From contig JAFGBF010000003.1 of the NCBI GenBank assembly GCA_016933255.1, positions 152,005 through 216,004 of the forward strand: DNA of 64,000 bases, given 5' to 3'. Under the pieces are notes generated by a model. It saw only the letters and a program-made list of their open reading frames with translations. It did no database searches and was not told where the DNA came from. The stretch is from Candidatus Krumholzibacteriota bacterium (lineage in GTDB: Bacteria > Krumholzibacteriota > Krumholzibacteriia > Krumholzibacteriales > Krumholzibacteriaceae). The position numbers and the translations under genes were made by a program. Shown here one piece after another: positions 9,848 through 17,451 of the stretch (position 1 is its first letter; each line of letters begins with the position of its first letter).

Positions 9848-9972
9848 ACTCCCTTCGCAGGCATTACCCTGATCAGGTTCGTCCCCCCGAGCGGGGAGAG
9901 GGTCTCCCGGTACCTCCGGGACTCTCAGCCCTGGTTCCCGGCCTCGACGGCCGCGGGAAAAGGCTCCCCTGA
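9848..9972 (-). promoter_or_regulatory. TPP (THI-element) riboswitch
   Basis: Read on the minus strand the leader contains GGGGAGCC, then GGGCTGAGAGTCCC, an extra GC-rich P3a-type arm, and the diagnostic GAACCTGATCAGGGTAATG plus CCTGCGAAGGGAG block. These are the conserved thiamine-pyrophosphate-binding core elements. The 3' strand contains the AGGGAG ribosome-binding site just 6-7 bases before the ATG of the HypE-like gene, so ligand-dependent hiding of the ribosome site (translation off when TPP is plentiful) is the likely mechanism; I see no terminator hairpin between core and start. Confidence 0.95.
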
Positions 9973-9988
9973 ATCTACTGTGAATCAT

Positions 9989-10016
9989 GATATACTTGCC
10001 TCTCTCATCCAGTCAA
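9989..10016 (-). promoter_or_regulatory. Probable sigma-70 promoter for the TPP-riboswitch transcript
   Basis: On the minus strand TTGACT (10016-10011) and TATATC (9994-9989) are separated by 16 bases, placing the transcript start a few bases before the riboswitch. The -35 box lies inside one arm of the hairpin at 10011-10044. Confidence 0.6.
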
Positions 10017-10044
10017 CTTGAAAGAGGAGCTTTGCAAGTTGACT
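10011..10044. repeat. Long inverted repeat (hairpin)
   Basis: Arms AGTCAACTTG and CAAGTTGACT are perfect complements; inside them AAAG and CTTT extend the pairing, leaving a small AGGAG loop and one bulged G. There is no T-run on either side, so it is not a standard terminator. It overlaps the -35 box of the riboswitch promoter and may be an operator. Confidence 0.6.
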
Positions 10045-10346
10045 TCTCTGAGATTGACGGATAGACCGCCCCGAGGGGATTTATCATCGCAGATAATAAG
10101 CAGATCATGCAGGACACGAAGATGTTGGAACAACGAAGGCCCGCACCTGCGTTCTGAATCGGGATGATCGACGGTTTGAAAGATAAAGATTATTATGAAG
10201 AAACAGTATAAATAGTAGTTAGGCACAGACGCCTAATGATAGAAAGGAGCAAGCTGCGAAAACTCTGGACACTACCTATTCTATTGTCTTATCCTGCGTT
10301 TGTTGACAAGCAAAACCATTAACTTCTGCAATAGAGGGGCGTTGCA
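10045..10346. other. Intergenic stretch, no gene seen
   Basis: I find no convincing coding frame or RNA. An AAAGGAGC ribosome-site-like string near 10240 has no start codon at a proper distance. A TTGACA at about 10303 lies upstream of the response regulator but has no good -10 partner. Confidence 0.4.
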
Positions 10347-11003
10347 GTGGCGAAAATCAGAATACTGCTGATCGAAGATAATCGTCTGCTCCGTGAAGGC
10401 ATCGCCGCCATGCTGAATGGCCAGAGCGATCTCGAAGTCGTCGCGCGAGCCGAAGACGGAGACGTGGTTGTGCAGGTGAAGAAGATGAAAAATCCCCCCG
10501 ACATCATTCTCCTGGATCTGGGGCTGGAAAAGGAAAACAGCCTGAATCTGATGACCGGCCTGCTGAAAGAGGTGCCGGCGGCGCGATTCATCGCCATGGA
10601 CATGTTCCCCGAACAACTCGATATCATCGAGTTCGTTCAGGCCGGCGGCAGTGGCTTTATTCTTAAGACCGCATCGCTGGACGATTACCTTCAAACCATA
10701 AGAAAGGTCGTGGCGGACGAAAAGGTCCTTCCACCGGCCCTGACCAATTCACTCTTCACGCAAATCATCGAGACGGCGCTTAAAACCGGCAAAGAAATCC
10801 CTAAGAATTCGATACAGTTGACCAGCCGGGAGCGGGAGATCGTCACCCTTATTTCCGAGGGCCTCGCAAACAAGGAAATCGCCGAACGCCTCCATATCGC
10901 CACCTACACCGTAAAGAGCCATGTGCACAATATCCTGGAAAAACTCGCGCTCAATACCCGCCTGCAGATAGCAGCCTTTATCCGAAAAGAAGAGTCTAGG
11001 TGA
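10347..11003 (+). CDS. NarL/FixJ-type response regulator
   Basis: 218 aa, GTG start. The N-terminal receiver domain has the acidic pair IEDN, phospho-acceptor Asp in IILLDLG (about residue 55) and Lys in FILKTAS (about 105). The C-terminal LuxR helix-turn-helix spans about residues 148-212 (LTSREREIVTLISEG, NKEIAERLHIATYTVKSHV). The usual Thr/Ser switch position reads Asp (FIAMDMF) instead. No sensor kinase lies beside it, so it is an orphan regulator; a plausible target is the downstream stress-type strip up to 15314, but no binding site is demonstrated. Confidence 0.92.
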   Translation: MAKIRILLIEDNRLLREGIAAMLNGQSDLEVVARAEDGDVVVQVKKMKNPPDIILLDLGLEKENSLNLMTGLLKEVPAARFIAMDMFPEQLDIIEFVQAGGSGFILKTASLDDYLQTIRKVVADEKVLPPALTNSLFTQIIETALKTGKEIPKNSIQLTSREREIVTLISEGLANKEIAERLHIATYTVKSHVHNILEKLALNTRLQIAAFIRKEESR

Positions 11004-11220
11004 CAGCGTTCCGGCCTTGATATACTCACTACTCGCGTGAGGGGCTGATTCTTATGGACTAGCTCCTTTTCCATCCTTTCGGGCGATTTACCCGCGCCCC
11101 ATTTCCGAGTATATTTCATATATGAGTATCGCGCCGGACAATAATTTGAAAGGAGCGGGGACGGATCGTTACGGTGCGGTTAATTAATCAGTTTTGTTAT
11201 TCACCACGAAAGGAACAGAA

Positions 11221-11655
11221 ATGTCAAAACGAATAGCGGTACGGGCAGTCCTGATGATGTGTGTCCTCTTTTACGCCGGAACGGCTCTGGGGCAGGACAA
11301 GATTCAAAACTACTTCAACGACGCCGCGATCAAGGTAAAGGCAACGAACGACCCATCGCAAAAGCGTGAGATTCTGAGCACTAAAATTCAGAATATGTCG
11401 ACGGCTCTTGACAAGATCAGGGATTCATCGTTCGTGTCGGAATCAGACCGCGCGGGCATCGATCGCACCAGGGCCAGCCTAAAGGAGAAGCAGGACGAGC
11501 TGGCGGGCACCAATGGTTTCAAGCGAGTTTCCGACACTCGGCTCAACGCATTCTCCGATTACCTGGTTCAGGATATGGAACAGGCCGACAGGACGATAAC
11601 GATGAGCGTCGTCACGGCTCTCCTGATAGTGATCGTAATTATCCTTGTTACGTAA
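11221..11655 (+). CDS. Exported helical protein with C-terminal membrane anchor, unknown
   Basis: 144 aa. The ATG at 11221 is chosen because AAAGGAAC precedes it; a TTG further upstream has no ribosome site. Signal peptide to about residue 26 (ALGQ). Residues about 30-120 are charged, predicted helical (KIQNMSTALDKIRDS, DRTRASLKEKQDELAG), and a single hydrophobic helix (SVVTALLIVIVIILV) ends the protein. I do not recognise the family. Topology suggests a periplasmic helical domain anchored at its C-terminus. It lies 35 bases before the caspase-fold lipoprotein and probably shares its transcript. Confidence 0.65.
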   Translation: MSKRIAVRAVLMMCVLFYAGTALGQDKIQNYFNDAAIKVKATNDPSQKREILSTKIQNMSTALDKIRDSSFVSESDRAGIDRTRASLKEKQDELAGTNGFKRVSDTRLNAFSDYLVQDMEQADRTITMSVVTALLIVIVIILVT

Positions 11656-11689
11656 TCCGGGTGTTTCGCCGGTATTCGCGTGGTTTGGC

Positions 11690-12811
11690 ATGAAAAGTAC
11701 GGTTAATCGATCTTTCGAAAGAGTCAAGCGGTGTAAATCAATACCGGTTGCGGGCGTCGCCTGTGCGGCGTTTGCTTTACTGTTCTTTTCATGCAGTTCG
11801 ATACCGCCTTCCTATCGCGCGATTTCACTGGAAGACGAGAATCATCTTCCAGTGCGGTATTCGATTGTGTTCATCATTCACGGCGATGGCGGATACCTTT
11901 ATCACGATGCCGGCGGAAACGCGCATAGAGCAGACGAGGTGACCCTTGCAAAGGCGAAAACGGTCGCTGAGAATAATTTGCGGGCCGAGGTGTTTATCTT
12001 CCATGAAAGACACAGAAGACACTTCATGCTTTTCTTCCCCCGTCGCGACGGAACATTCTATTATTATCGGAACGGCCGCCTTGCTGCTCAGGAATCGTAT
12101 TGGCGCGATCAGGGCGAATTGCGTTTCGATCCTGAAATGGAGCTCTATACCCGTTTCCATGCAGAAGGTTCACCCGGGCCGGTGAGTATGTTTCTGTATT
12201 TCGGCCATGAAATCCCCGAATACGGCGGGGAGGGCTACGACGCCTCGTACAAGAATCGGACCTTCACGATCGACGACCTGTCGGAAGGATTGAAAATTAT
12301 CACGCGGGATTCCACGAAGGTGGATCTCGTGGTGCTTTCCACATGTTTCAACGGCACGCCTCATACCATGGAAGCGCTTGCTCCGCACGCGCGGTACGTC
12401 ATTGCCTCACCGGACAATCTTCACCTCTCGTACTTCGATATCGGCTCATTTGAACGGCTGGACACAGGATTGCGGGAAGGAGACGTGTCGGAATTCGCGA
12501 AGAAATTTGCTCGACACGCGTTCGACAGACTGGCGGAGGAATTGCAGACGACTGTGACCGTTGTCGTGTACGACATGGAGCTCGTCAGGCCATTCGTGAG
12601 TTCCGTAAAAGATGTCTACGATCGCACCCTGATCTCATTGGAAGGAAAAGCGTCCGGTTCGATTGAACGATGCGATTGCGCCGAAGATCCAGCATACGCA
12701 TCGCCAGAGATGAGCGAGGGGGTAACAGTGCTGTACCGCCCGCCGCAGTTCGGACGTTCGAAGAACAAGGATGGCCACTCGGGGTGGGAATGTTGGAGGA
12801 TTGTTAAGTGA
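11690..12811 (+). CDS. Caspase-fold (C11/clostripain-like) lipoprotein
   Basis: 373 aa from the ATG at 11690. A hydrophobic segment (residues about 20-34) ends in a lipobox-like FFSC with Cys35, then a low-complexity-free exported domain. The second half reads like a clostripain-type caspase-hemoglobinase fold: beta strand plus His in LYFGHEIP (H173), then VDLVVLSTCFNG (C219) and the helix MEALAPHARYVIASPDN, equivalent to the family's His/Cys dyad and following helix. An upstream FIIHGDGGY segment is a second His-Gly-containing strand. Overall identity to characterised C11 peptidases appears low, so peptidase activity is inference. Confidence 0.6.
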   Translation: MKSTVNRSFERVKRCKSIPVAGVACAAFALLFFSCSSIPPSYRAISLEDENHLPVRYSIVFIIHGDGGYLYHDAGGNAHRADEVTLAKAKTVAENNLRAEVFIFHERHRRHFMLFFPRRDGTFYYYRNGRLAAQESYWRDQGELRFDPEMELYTRFHAEGSPGPVSMFLYFGHEIPEYGGEGYDASYKNRTFTIDDLSEGLKIITRDSTKVDLVVLSTCFNGTPHTMEALAPHARYVIASPDNLHLSYFDIGSFERLDTGLREGDVSEFAKKFARHAFDRLAEELQTTVTVVVYDMELVRPFVSSVKDVYDRTLISLEGKASGSIERCDCAEDPAYASPEMSEGVTVLYRPPQFGRSKNKDGHSGWECWRIVK

Positions 12812-12882
12812 TCCGGAGTCGTGCGAAACGTTCGCATAACAAAGCCGGAACTTTCGGACCGGTTAAAAGGAAGAGATAAAAA

Positions 12883-13593
12883 GTGAAACTGACCACACGT
12901 TACTATGTTCTTTCTCTGGGTGGGCAGACTAACAGGCTTTATGAGGCGTTCCGGGATAATCTCATCGATATTCAAAACAGGAATTTCCCGATTGAGTCTG
13001 CCGATAAGATAGGCAAAAATGTCAAAATGGGGGCGAGAGACGATCAGGTGAGGGAATTCATTCGCACGGCAGACAGACACTTCGACCACTATTTTAAACA
13101 TGACCCGCTTCAATTCGTCGTGGTCGGGGAAAGAAAACACCTGTCGATATTCGAGTCCGTGACATTGCACCAGGATGTGCTGATAGGCTGGGTCGAAGGC
13201 GATTATACTGAAACTTCTCCGCATGACCTGGGCAAAATTGTATGGCCGATCGTTAAGGACGCAATGGCCGGCACGAATGAAAAAGCGATGCATAACCTGG
13301 AAAGGGCGGAAAAGACCCGGAATATCACCTCCGGGATTGAAGCGGTAGGACGAAAGGCGGGTTTAGCCGAGGGAGACACATTGTTTGTTGAAGAAGATTA
13401 TCATATGAAGGGCGGCATTCGCAGTACGGATCATTCGTTCATTACTCCCGAGGAACTGGACATCCGAGAGGTGATCAACGATGTGGTGGATGCCATTATT
13501 GAAAAAGTGCTGGGGAAAAGTGGAAAAGTGATTTTCCTGGGAAGCGGTTCGCTTACAAAGCAGCGGAGAATAGCTCTCATAGCAGCAGGCTGA
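12883..13593 (+). CDS. baeRF-type (archaeo-eukaryotic release factor-like) protein
   Basis: 236 aa, GTG start after AAAAGGAAGAG. The segment QFVVVGERKHLSIFESV followed by LIGWVEGDY and SPHDLGKIVWPIVKDAM matches the bacterial aeRF1-like family 3 (baeRF3). Near the C-terminus ADTLFVEEDYH-like and KVIFLGSGSL strands complete the RNase-H-like fold. Related proteins are thought to act on the ribosome, perhaps in stress or hibernation; none of that is shown here and I see no GGQ hydrolysis motif. Its position among envelope-stress-style genes fits a stress role. Confidence 0.7.
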   Translation: MKLTTRYYVLSLGGQTNRLYEAFRDNLIDIQNRNFPIESADKIGKNVKMGARDDQVREFIRTADRHFDHYFKHDPLQFVVVGERKHLSIFESVTLHQDVLIGWVEGDYTETSPHDLGKIVWPIVKDAMAGTNEKAMHNLERAEKTRNITSGIEAVGRKAGLAEGDTLFVEEDYHMKGGIRSTDHSFITPEELDIREVINDVVDAIIEKVLGKSGKVIFLGSGSLTKQRRIALIAAG

Positions 13594-13639
13594 TTGCACA
13601 ACAACAGCAAGGATCTGATTTGAAGGAGGTGAAGTGGAA

Positions 13640-13786
13640 ATGCTTTTTACTATAGGAATAGTACTTTTGATTCTGTGGCTTCTCGGGCTGATTACGGCGC
13701 ACACATTCGGTGGAGTCCTTCACGTTCTCCTGGTTATCGCGGTCGTAATGGTAGTCATACGGCTGCTCCAGGGTCGACGAATATAG
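13640..13786 (+). CDS. lmo0937-family tiny membrane protein
   Basis: 48 aa, almost wholly hydrophobic: two helices separated by a THTFGG turn, ending in the conserved RLLQGRRI. This matches the lmo0937 family of very small membrane proteins often found in stress-induced loci. A strong GAAGGAGGTGA ribosome site lies 8-10 bases upstream of the ATG. Function unknown. Confidence 0.85.
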   Translation: MLFTIGIVLLILWLLGLITAHTFGGVLHVLLVIAVVMVVIRLLQGRRI

Positions 13787-13815
13787 TACGGGACAAAAGG
13801 AAAGAGAGTTCCAAA

Positions 13816-13911
13816 ATTAAAAAGATAATCACTGCGATCCATGCGGCTTTACTCATGGGTCTGTTACTGGCAACCGCCGACCAGGGCGTTTGTGAAGCAA
13901 GGAGTTCATGA
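13816..13911 (+). CDS. Possible short exported peptide with non-standard start
   Basis: A 31-codon frame beginning at ATT (13816) after AAAGGAAAGAG encodes a signal-peptide-like Lys-Lys plus hydrophobic run (KKIITAIHAALLMGLLLATA) and a short tail, with its TGA sharing bases with the next gene's ATG (ATGA). There is no ATG, GTG or TTG at a suitable place, so either a rare AUU start is used or an ATG was lost by point mutation. Doubtful but patterned. Confidence 0.3.
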   Translation: MKKIITAIHAALLMGLLLATADQGVCEARSS

Positions 13912-14444
13912 TGATATTCAATAAAACGGAATGCACCAAGGGTGGAACGTTGGCTGCATTATTGGTGTTTTTGATGTTGGCAATGAGTCTTTCGGCGTGC
14001 GGCGATAAAACTCCGTCCGAGAATGCAAAAGCTACCGGCGACGCGGTCGGCGACGCCATGGAAGCCACGGGCGAGGCCGTTGGTGACGCCGCGAAAGCGA
14101 CCGGAAGCGCGGTAGGCGGCGCTATTGAGGCGACCGGAGAATTTCTGACCCAGACGAGGGAGGCGGATCTCAAAATCGCCCTGGAGACCCTCGAAAGGAT
14201 CGAAAAGGAGTGGCAGGACCTTCAGGCAAAATCAGCGCCGGTCGGAGACGCGGCAAAGATCGAATTCCTGGAGACCAGACAGCAGATGTCGGAGGCGCTG
14301 GTTGACGCAAGAGCAAGGCTTGCCGAGGCGAAAGACGCGAGCGCCGACAGCTGGCGGGAGGACGCCAAGCCGGCGCTCGACGACGCCCTGCAAAAGGCTC
14401 AGGGGCTTTTCGAGGATGCGTACGCCAAATTCGGCGGCAAGTAG
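13908..14444 (+). CDS. Repeat-containing helical lipoprotein
   Basis: 178 aa. A signal sequence ends in lipobox LSAC (Cys31). Residues about 38-85 are near-perfect 11-residue amphipathic repeats of the type ATGDAVGDAME / ATGEAVGDAAK / ATGSAVGGAIE, as in apolipoprotein- or LEA-like surface-binding helices. The rest is charged helix (AKIEFLETRQQMSEALVDARARL). Likely an envelope stress lipoprotein that lies flat on a membrane or polymer; function unknown. Start overlaps the preceding short frame (ATGA). Confidence 0.75.
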   Translation: MMIFNKTECTKGGTLAALLVFLMLAMSLSACGDKTPSENAKATGDAVGDAMEATGEAVGDAAKATGSAVGGAIEATGEFLTQTREADLKIALETLERIEKEWQDLQAKSAPVGDAAKIEFLETRQQMSEALVDARARLAEAKDASADSWREDAKPALDDALQKAQGLFEDAYAKFGGK

Positions 14445-14485
14445 AAACGTTTGAAACGTTGAGGAATGTGTGAAGAGGTGAATCT

Positions 14486-14710
14486 ATGAGTACGATAAAG
14501 ATAGTCGCGATCCTCTTGATAGTCGTCGGCATCGCCGGTCTGGTGTATGGTGGGTTTGTTTACACCAAAGAGACACACGAGGCCAGTTTGGGTTCGATCG
14601 AGATGTCGATCCAGGAAAAGCGCACCGTCAACGTCCCTCTCTGGGCCGGCGTCGGCGTGTTGCTGGTCGGAGGCACTCTTCTGTTTGTGCCTGGCAGGAA
14701 AAGTCAGTAA
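14486..14710 (+). CDS. Small two-helix membrane protein
   Basis: 74 aa. Helix one (residues about 4-25, ILLIVVGIAGLVYGGFVY) and helix two (about 51-69, LWAGVGVLLVGGTLLFV) flank a short polar segment with IEMSIQEKRTV. This arrangement recurs in small conserved membrane proteins found next to stress genes, but I cannot name the family with certainty. GAAGAGGTGA ribosome site upstream. Confidence 0.7.
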   Translation: MSTIKIVAILLIVVGIAGLVYGGFVYTKETHEASLGSIEMSIQEKRTVNVPLWAGVGVLLVGGTLLFVPGRKSQ

Positions 14711-14771
14711 TTGTCTATCTGTGTTTTCTGAAGGTTGAAAAAAAAGGTTCATTTTAAACGGAGGTAACGTT

Positions 14772-15314
14772 TTGTTGAAAAAATTGTTGCTGGTGACGGG
14801 GTTGATTGTATTGATGTCCGCCCAGGCGGGCGCGCAGAGCATATGTCTGGGCCCACAGATAGGTTATTATAAAGCGCGGGGCGCGGACGAGGGCGATTTT
14901 ATGTATGGGGGGGCGCTGAGAGTAAAATTGATGCCTATGATAGGTATCGAGGCATCGATCAACTATCGCCAGGAAAAGTATGGCGACGACGCCGTGACGG
15001 TTCGAAGCTGGCCCGTGATGGTGACCGGACTTATATATCCGGTCCCGATGGTCTACGGCGCCATGGGCTTCGGTTGGTACAACACCACCATAGATTATGA
15101 CCAGAGCCTGTTGCCGATTCTAGAAGACAATACAGTACAGAAAATCGGCTGGCACTTCGGTGGAGGCGTGGAACTGCCGGTCGGGGAGAATGTAAAATTG
15201 ACTGGAGACATCCGTTACGTTTTCCTGGATTACGATTTCGAGGCAATTCCGGGCAGCGATGATCTAGACAGTAACTTCTATGTCATCACCGCGGGGGTCC
15301 TGTTCGAATTATAA
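14772..15314 (+). CDS. Outer membrane beta-barrel protein
   Basis: 180 aa, TTG start 8 bases after CGGAGG. Signal peptide cut after AQAGAQS. The mature part is a run of alternating strands (LRVKLMPMIGIEASINYR, YGAMGFGWYNTTIDY, WHFGGGVELPVGENVKLTGDIRYVF) ending in a C-terminal aromatic-rich strand VLFEL. It resembles the OmpA-like/opacity transmembrane-barrel families of eight strands. Final gene of the stress-type strip. Confidence 0.8.
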   Translation: MLKKLLLVTGLIVLMSAQAGAQSICLGPQIGYYKARGADEGDFMYGGALRVKLMPMIGIEASINYRQEKYGDDAVTVRSWPVMVTGLIYPVPMVYGAMGFGWYNTTIDYDQSLLPILEDNTVQKIGWHFGGGVELPVGENVKLTGDIRYVFLDYDFEAIPGSDDLDSNFYVITAGVLFEL

Positions 15315-15517
15315 TTGTCGCCAATAATCAGTAAAGAAGGCCGGGCGGAGGGAGCAATGATTGGCCGAACGACTGGGCTGTGCGAAACAGTCTCCGGCGG
15401 CACATATCGTACGGGTTGATTCCATCTGTACAACTTGTAGTGTAGGTTCGGAAGTTTAATTCAGAGGAGATGATCAAGTGCGAAATACTATTATATTGGA
15501 ATATTCCCGGGTGGTCG

Positions 15518-15587
15518 TGACCTGACCCCCTTGATCTTCAAATCGAATATATCTCATAACTCGGATCCAATCTAGGGGGCTGGGTCA
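15518..15587. repeat. Imperfect terminal-inverted-repeat-like pair
   Basis: TGACCTGACCCCCTTGA (15518-15534) and TCTAGGGGGCTGGGTCA (15571-15587) are inverted copies matching at 13 of 17 positions, 36 bases apart. Such TGACCTGACCCC motifs are common around small non-autonomous mobile repeats. The rest of 15315-15746 holds no intact gene. Confidence 0.4.
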
Positions 15588-15826
15588 TCCTGTTTGAGCT
15601 TGTATTCCTGGGTACTGCTTTAAATTCACCGGCCCTGGTAGATATTTCGGTTGGATTTGGTGGTTTTATTGTCGGACCAATATGGTATATTTGGATGGGG
15701 TTTGTGCGGAGGTCATTAGCCGGCGAAGAGGAGCAAGAAAATACCCATGAATCCGGAGATCGTTATCAGGGACGAGACAGATTCCGATGTAGGCGCAATA
15801 ACCGAGGTTACCGCCGCTGCGTTTAA
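15560..15826 (+). pseudogene. Probable remnant of a small membrane protein gene
   Basis: An open frame without a usable start codon begins directly inside the inverted repeat and encodes ILFELVFLGTALNSPALVD, then a glycine-rich hydrophobic segment ending GPIWYIWMGFVRRSL and an acidic tail. It looks like the last helix or two of a real membrane protein, not random sequence. The frame runs on past the GNAT start in another frame until 15826. Likely an N-terminally deleted gene. Confidence 0.35.
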
Positions 15827-16259
15827 GGCTCTCGAGATCAGCAATCACACTGAACAGCATATCATTGTGGCACTACGCGACGCCAAAGCCCTCGCGATAT
15901 CCCTCGTCGCAGAGGTGGATCGCCGAATTATTGGGCATATTGCCTTTTCTCCCGTTACAATTTCAGACGGCACTCCAAACTGGTACGGCCTGGGACCTGT
16001 TTCGGTGATGCCGGAGCATCAGAAGCAGGGCGTAGGAAAAGCTCTGATACGGGAAGGGCTTGCACGGTTGAAGGATATAAATGCTCAAGGATGTTGCCTT
16101 GTTGGACATCCGGATTACTACAAGAAATTCGGATTCAAGAATGTTCCCGGGCTAATGGTTGAGGGGGTGCCGCAGGAGGTATTTTTCGCCCTGTCTTTCG
16201 ACGGGCATACTCCGCAGGGCACTGTCAATTTCCATGAAGGATTCATGGCGGATAGCTGA
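15747..16259 (+). CDS. GNAT-family N-acetyltransferase (YhbS-like)
   Basis: 170 aa, cytosolic. GNAT motif C/A is visible: IIGHIAFSPV, then LGPVSVMPEHQKQGVGKALIREGLARL, whose Q-x-x-G-V-G-K-A loop binds acetyl-CoA, followed by LVGHPDYYKKFGFKN typical of the YhbS/COG3153 subgroup. The acceptor substrate is unknown. GAAGAGGAGC lies upstream as ribosome site. Stands among other small single-gene enzymes. Confidence 0.88.
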   Translation: MNPEIVIRDETDSDVGAITEVTAAAFKALEISNHTEQHIIVALRDAKALAISLVAEVDRRIIGHIAFSPVTISDGTPNWYGLGPVSVMPEHQKQGVGKALIREGLARLKDINAQGCCLVGHPDYYKKFGFKNVPGLMVEGVPQEVFFALSFDGHTPQGTVNFHEGFMADS

Positions 16260-16423
16260 CAACAAGGCGTAGGCGCCGGAGCCGCAGAGTATATTTTGAC
16301 AGGCTAACCGTCGATTACAGCCGGCGGGATATTCCCTGTAACGTTTTTGCCCGGGTAGGGCCCGAGCCAGGGTCGCCCAGTGGCTGAAGCGAAGATCATT
16401 AGATGCGCTTGTCAGGAGGTGAA

Positions 16424-16579
16424 ATGGAGAAGTCAACTATTAGTGCGCTGATCGTAGCTGGAAGTTCCGTGCTGGTCGGGATCGTACAGGTTGGCGTTCT
16501 ACGAGCTGCCAGGAGGCACAGGAAGTCTGAGAATGAAGACGCAGTTGAAAAGAGATCAGAAGATCTGCCGGGTCCATAG
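16424..16579 (+). CDS. Short membrane-anchored protein, unknown
   Basis: 51 aa. Begins 4-5 bases after a strong AGGAGGTGA. One hydrophobic helix (residues about 5-24, ISALIVAGSSVLVGIVQVGV), then a basic stretch RAARRHRKS and an acidic tail. The good ribosome site and topology (N-out, positive inside) support a real gene; no family recognised. It directly precedes a methyltransferase. Confidence 0.5.
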   Translation: MEKSTISALIVAGSSVLVGIVQVGVLRAARRHRKSENEDAVEKRSEDLPGP

Positions 16580-16615
16580 CAAAAGATGACGACACACAAG
16601 ATAATGGAGTACCCG

Positions 16616-17254
16616 ATGGAAGAAAAGAAGGAGAAATATTGGAGCAGATTTCCAGATACATACGATGAAAATCAGGGGTATGTCGTCGGGAAGGAACTTC
16701 TTGGTGATATTTCAGAAAAACTGAACGACTTGTCGACTTTGGGTGAAGTTGTAGAGTTTGGGTGCGGTACTGGATATTTCTCGGAAATAATTTCTCAAAA
16801 GGCGAATCGGATGATCTCTACTGATCTGTCAGATGAACTGCTCGATAAAGCGAAGGCCCGATTGGGAGACGATTCCAGGATAACCATACAGAGAGAAAAT
16901 TGTATCGAGACATCTTTTTCATCTGATAGTTTTGACGCGGTACTCATGGCAAATTTGATCCACGTTATCGAGGATCCTGTAAAAGCCCTCCAGGAAAGCC
17001 ATAGGATTCTTAAAGTCGGTGGAGTTTTGATCATTGTCACTTTCACCAGTTATGGTCTGGGGTTTTTTGATGCGATAAGATTGAGTTCAAGGTACCTTCG
17101 CAGTTGGGGAAGACCTCCCCGGCATATGCACAGGTTTTCCCCTGAAAGTCTGGCCTCTTTGGTGGAATCCGCCGGATTTTCGATAAACGAATCGGTCCTT
17201 CTCGGCAGCAGGACAAAAGCCATATTCATAGTAGGACAGAAAAAACAACTGTGA
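16616..17254 (+). CDS. Class I SAM-dependent methyltransferase
   Basis: 212 aa from the ATG at 16616, preferred because GGAG precedes it by 6-7 bases; an ATG at 16586 is possible. Methyltransf_11-type motifs: VVEFGCGTGYFSEII (SAM loop), STDLSDELLDKAK (acidic residue binding the ribose), DAVLMANLIHVIEDP and HRILKVGGVLIIVT. The C-terminal segment after residue 150 is typical of small-molecule or quinone/lipid methyltransferases. Substrate unknown. Confidence 0.85.
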   Translation: MEEKKEKYWSRFPDTYDENQGYVVGKELLGDISEKLNDLSTLGEVVEFGCGTGYFSEIISQKANRMISTDLSDELLDKAKARLGDDSRITIQRENCIETSFSSDSFDAVLMANLIHVIEDPVKALQESHRILKVGGVLIIVTFTSYGLGFFDAIRLSSRYLRSWGRPPRHMHRFSPESLASLVESAGFSINESVLLGSRTKAIFIVGQKKQL

Positions 17255-17451
17255 CAGGAGCAGAATCATTGCCTACCTGGATGCTTGCGTCGAACGGGGA
17301 ACGGGTGGTAGAATAGTTGCGGACCGTCAGGGGGAAGGATGCAGAGGCTTCAACGGATCCGAACCTGCTATCTGGAGTGGTTAGGAAGGTTGAATAGGTA
17401 GCCACCGCAGCTGGATGTCAGGGGCAGCACGCTGACTGAATGGAGAGCAAA

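Noticed and set aside
13675..13911. 78-codon frame containing the short signal-like peptide
   Set aside because: Its 5' half overlaps the certain lmo0937-type gene in another frame. Only the 3' part from 13816 is kept as doubtful.
14021..14145. Tandem Ala-Thr-Gly repeats considered as a DNA repeat or CRISPR
   Set aside because: The units are direct repeats inside a coding frame with protein-level periodicity of 11 residues and no spacers; no CRISPR array or cas gene exists in the window.
17255..17451. Open stretch between the methyltransferase and the AhpD-like gene as a gene or RNA
   Set aside because: A 40-codon frame exists but has no start, ribosome site or recognisable motif; no tRNA cloverleaf could be drawn.
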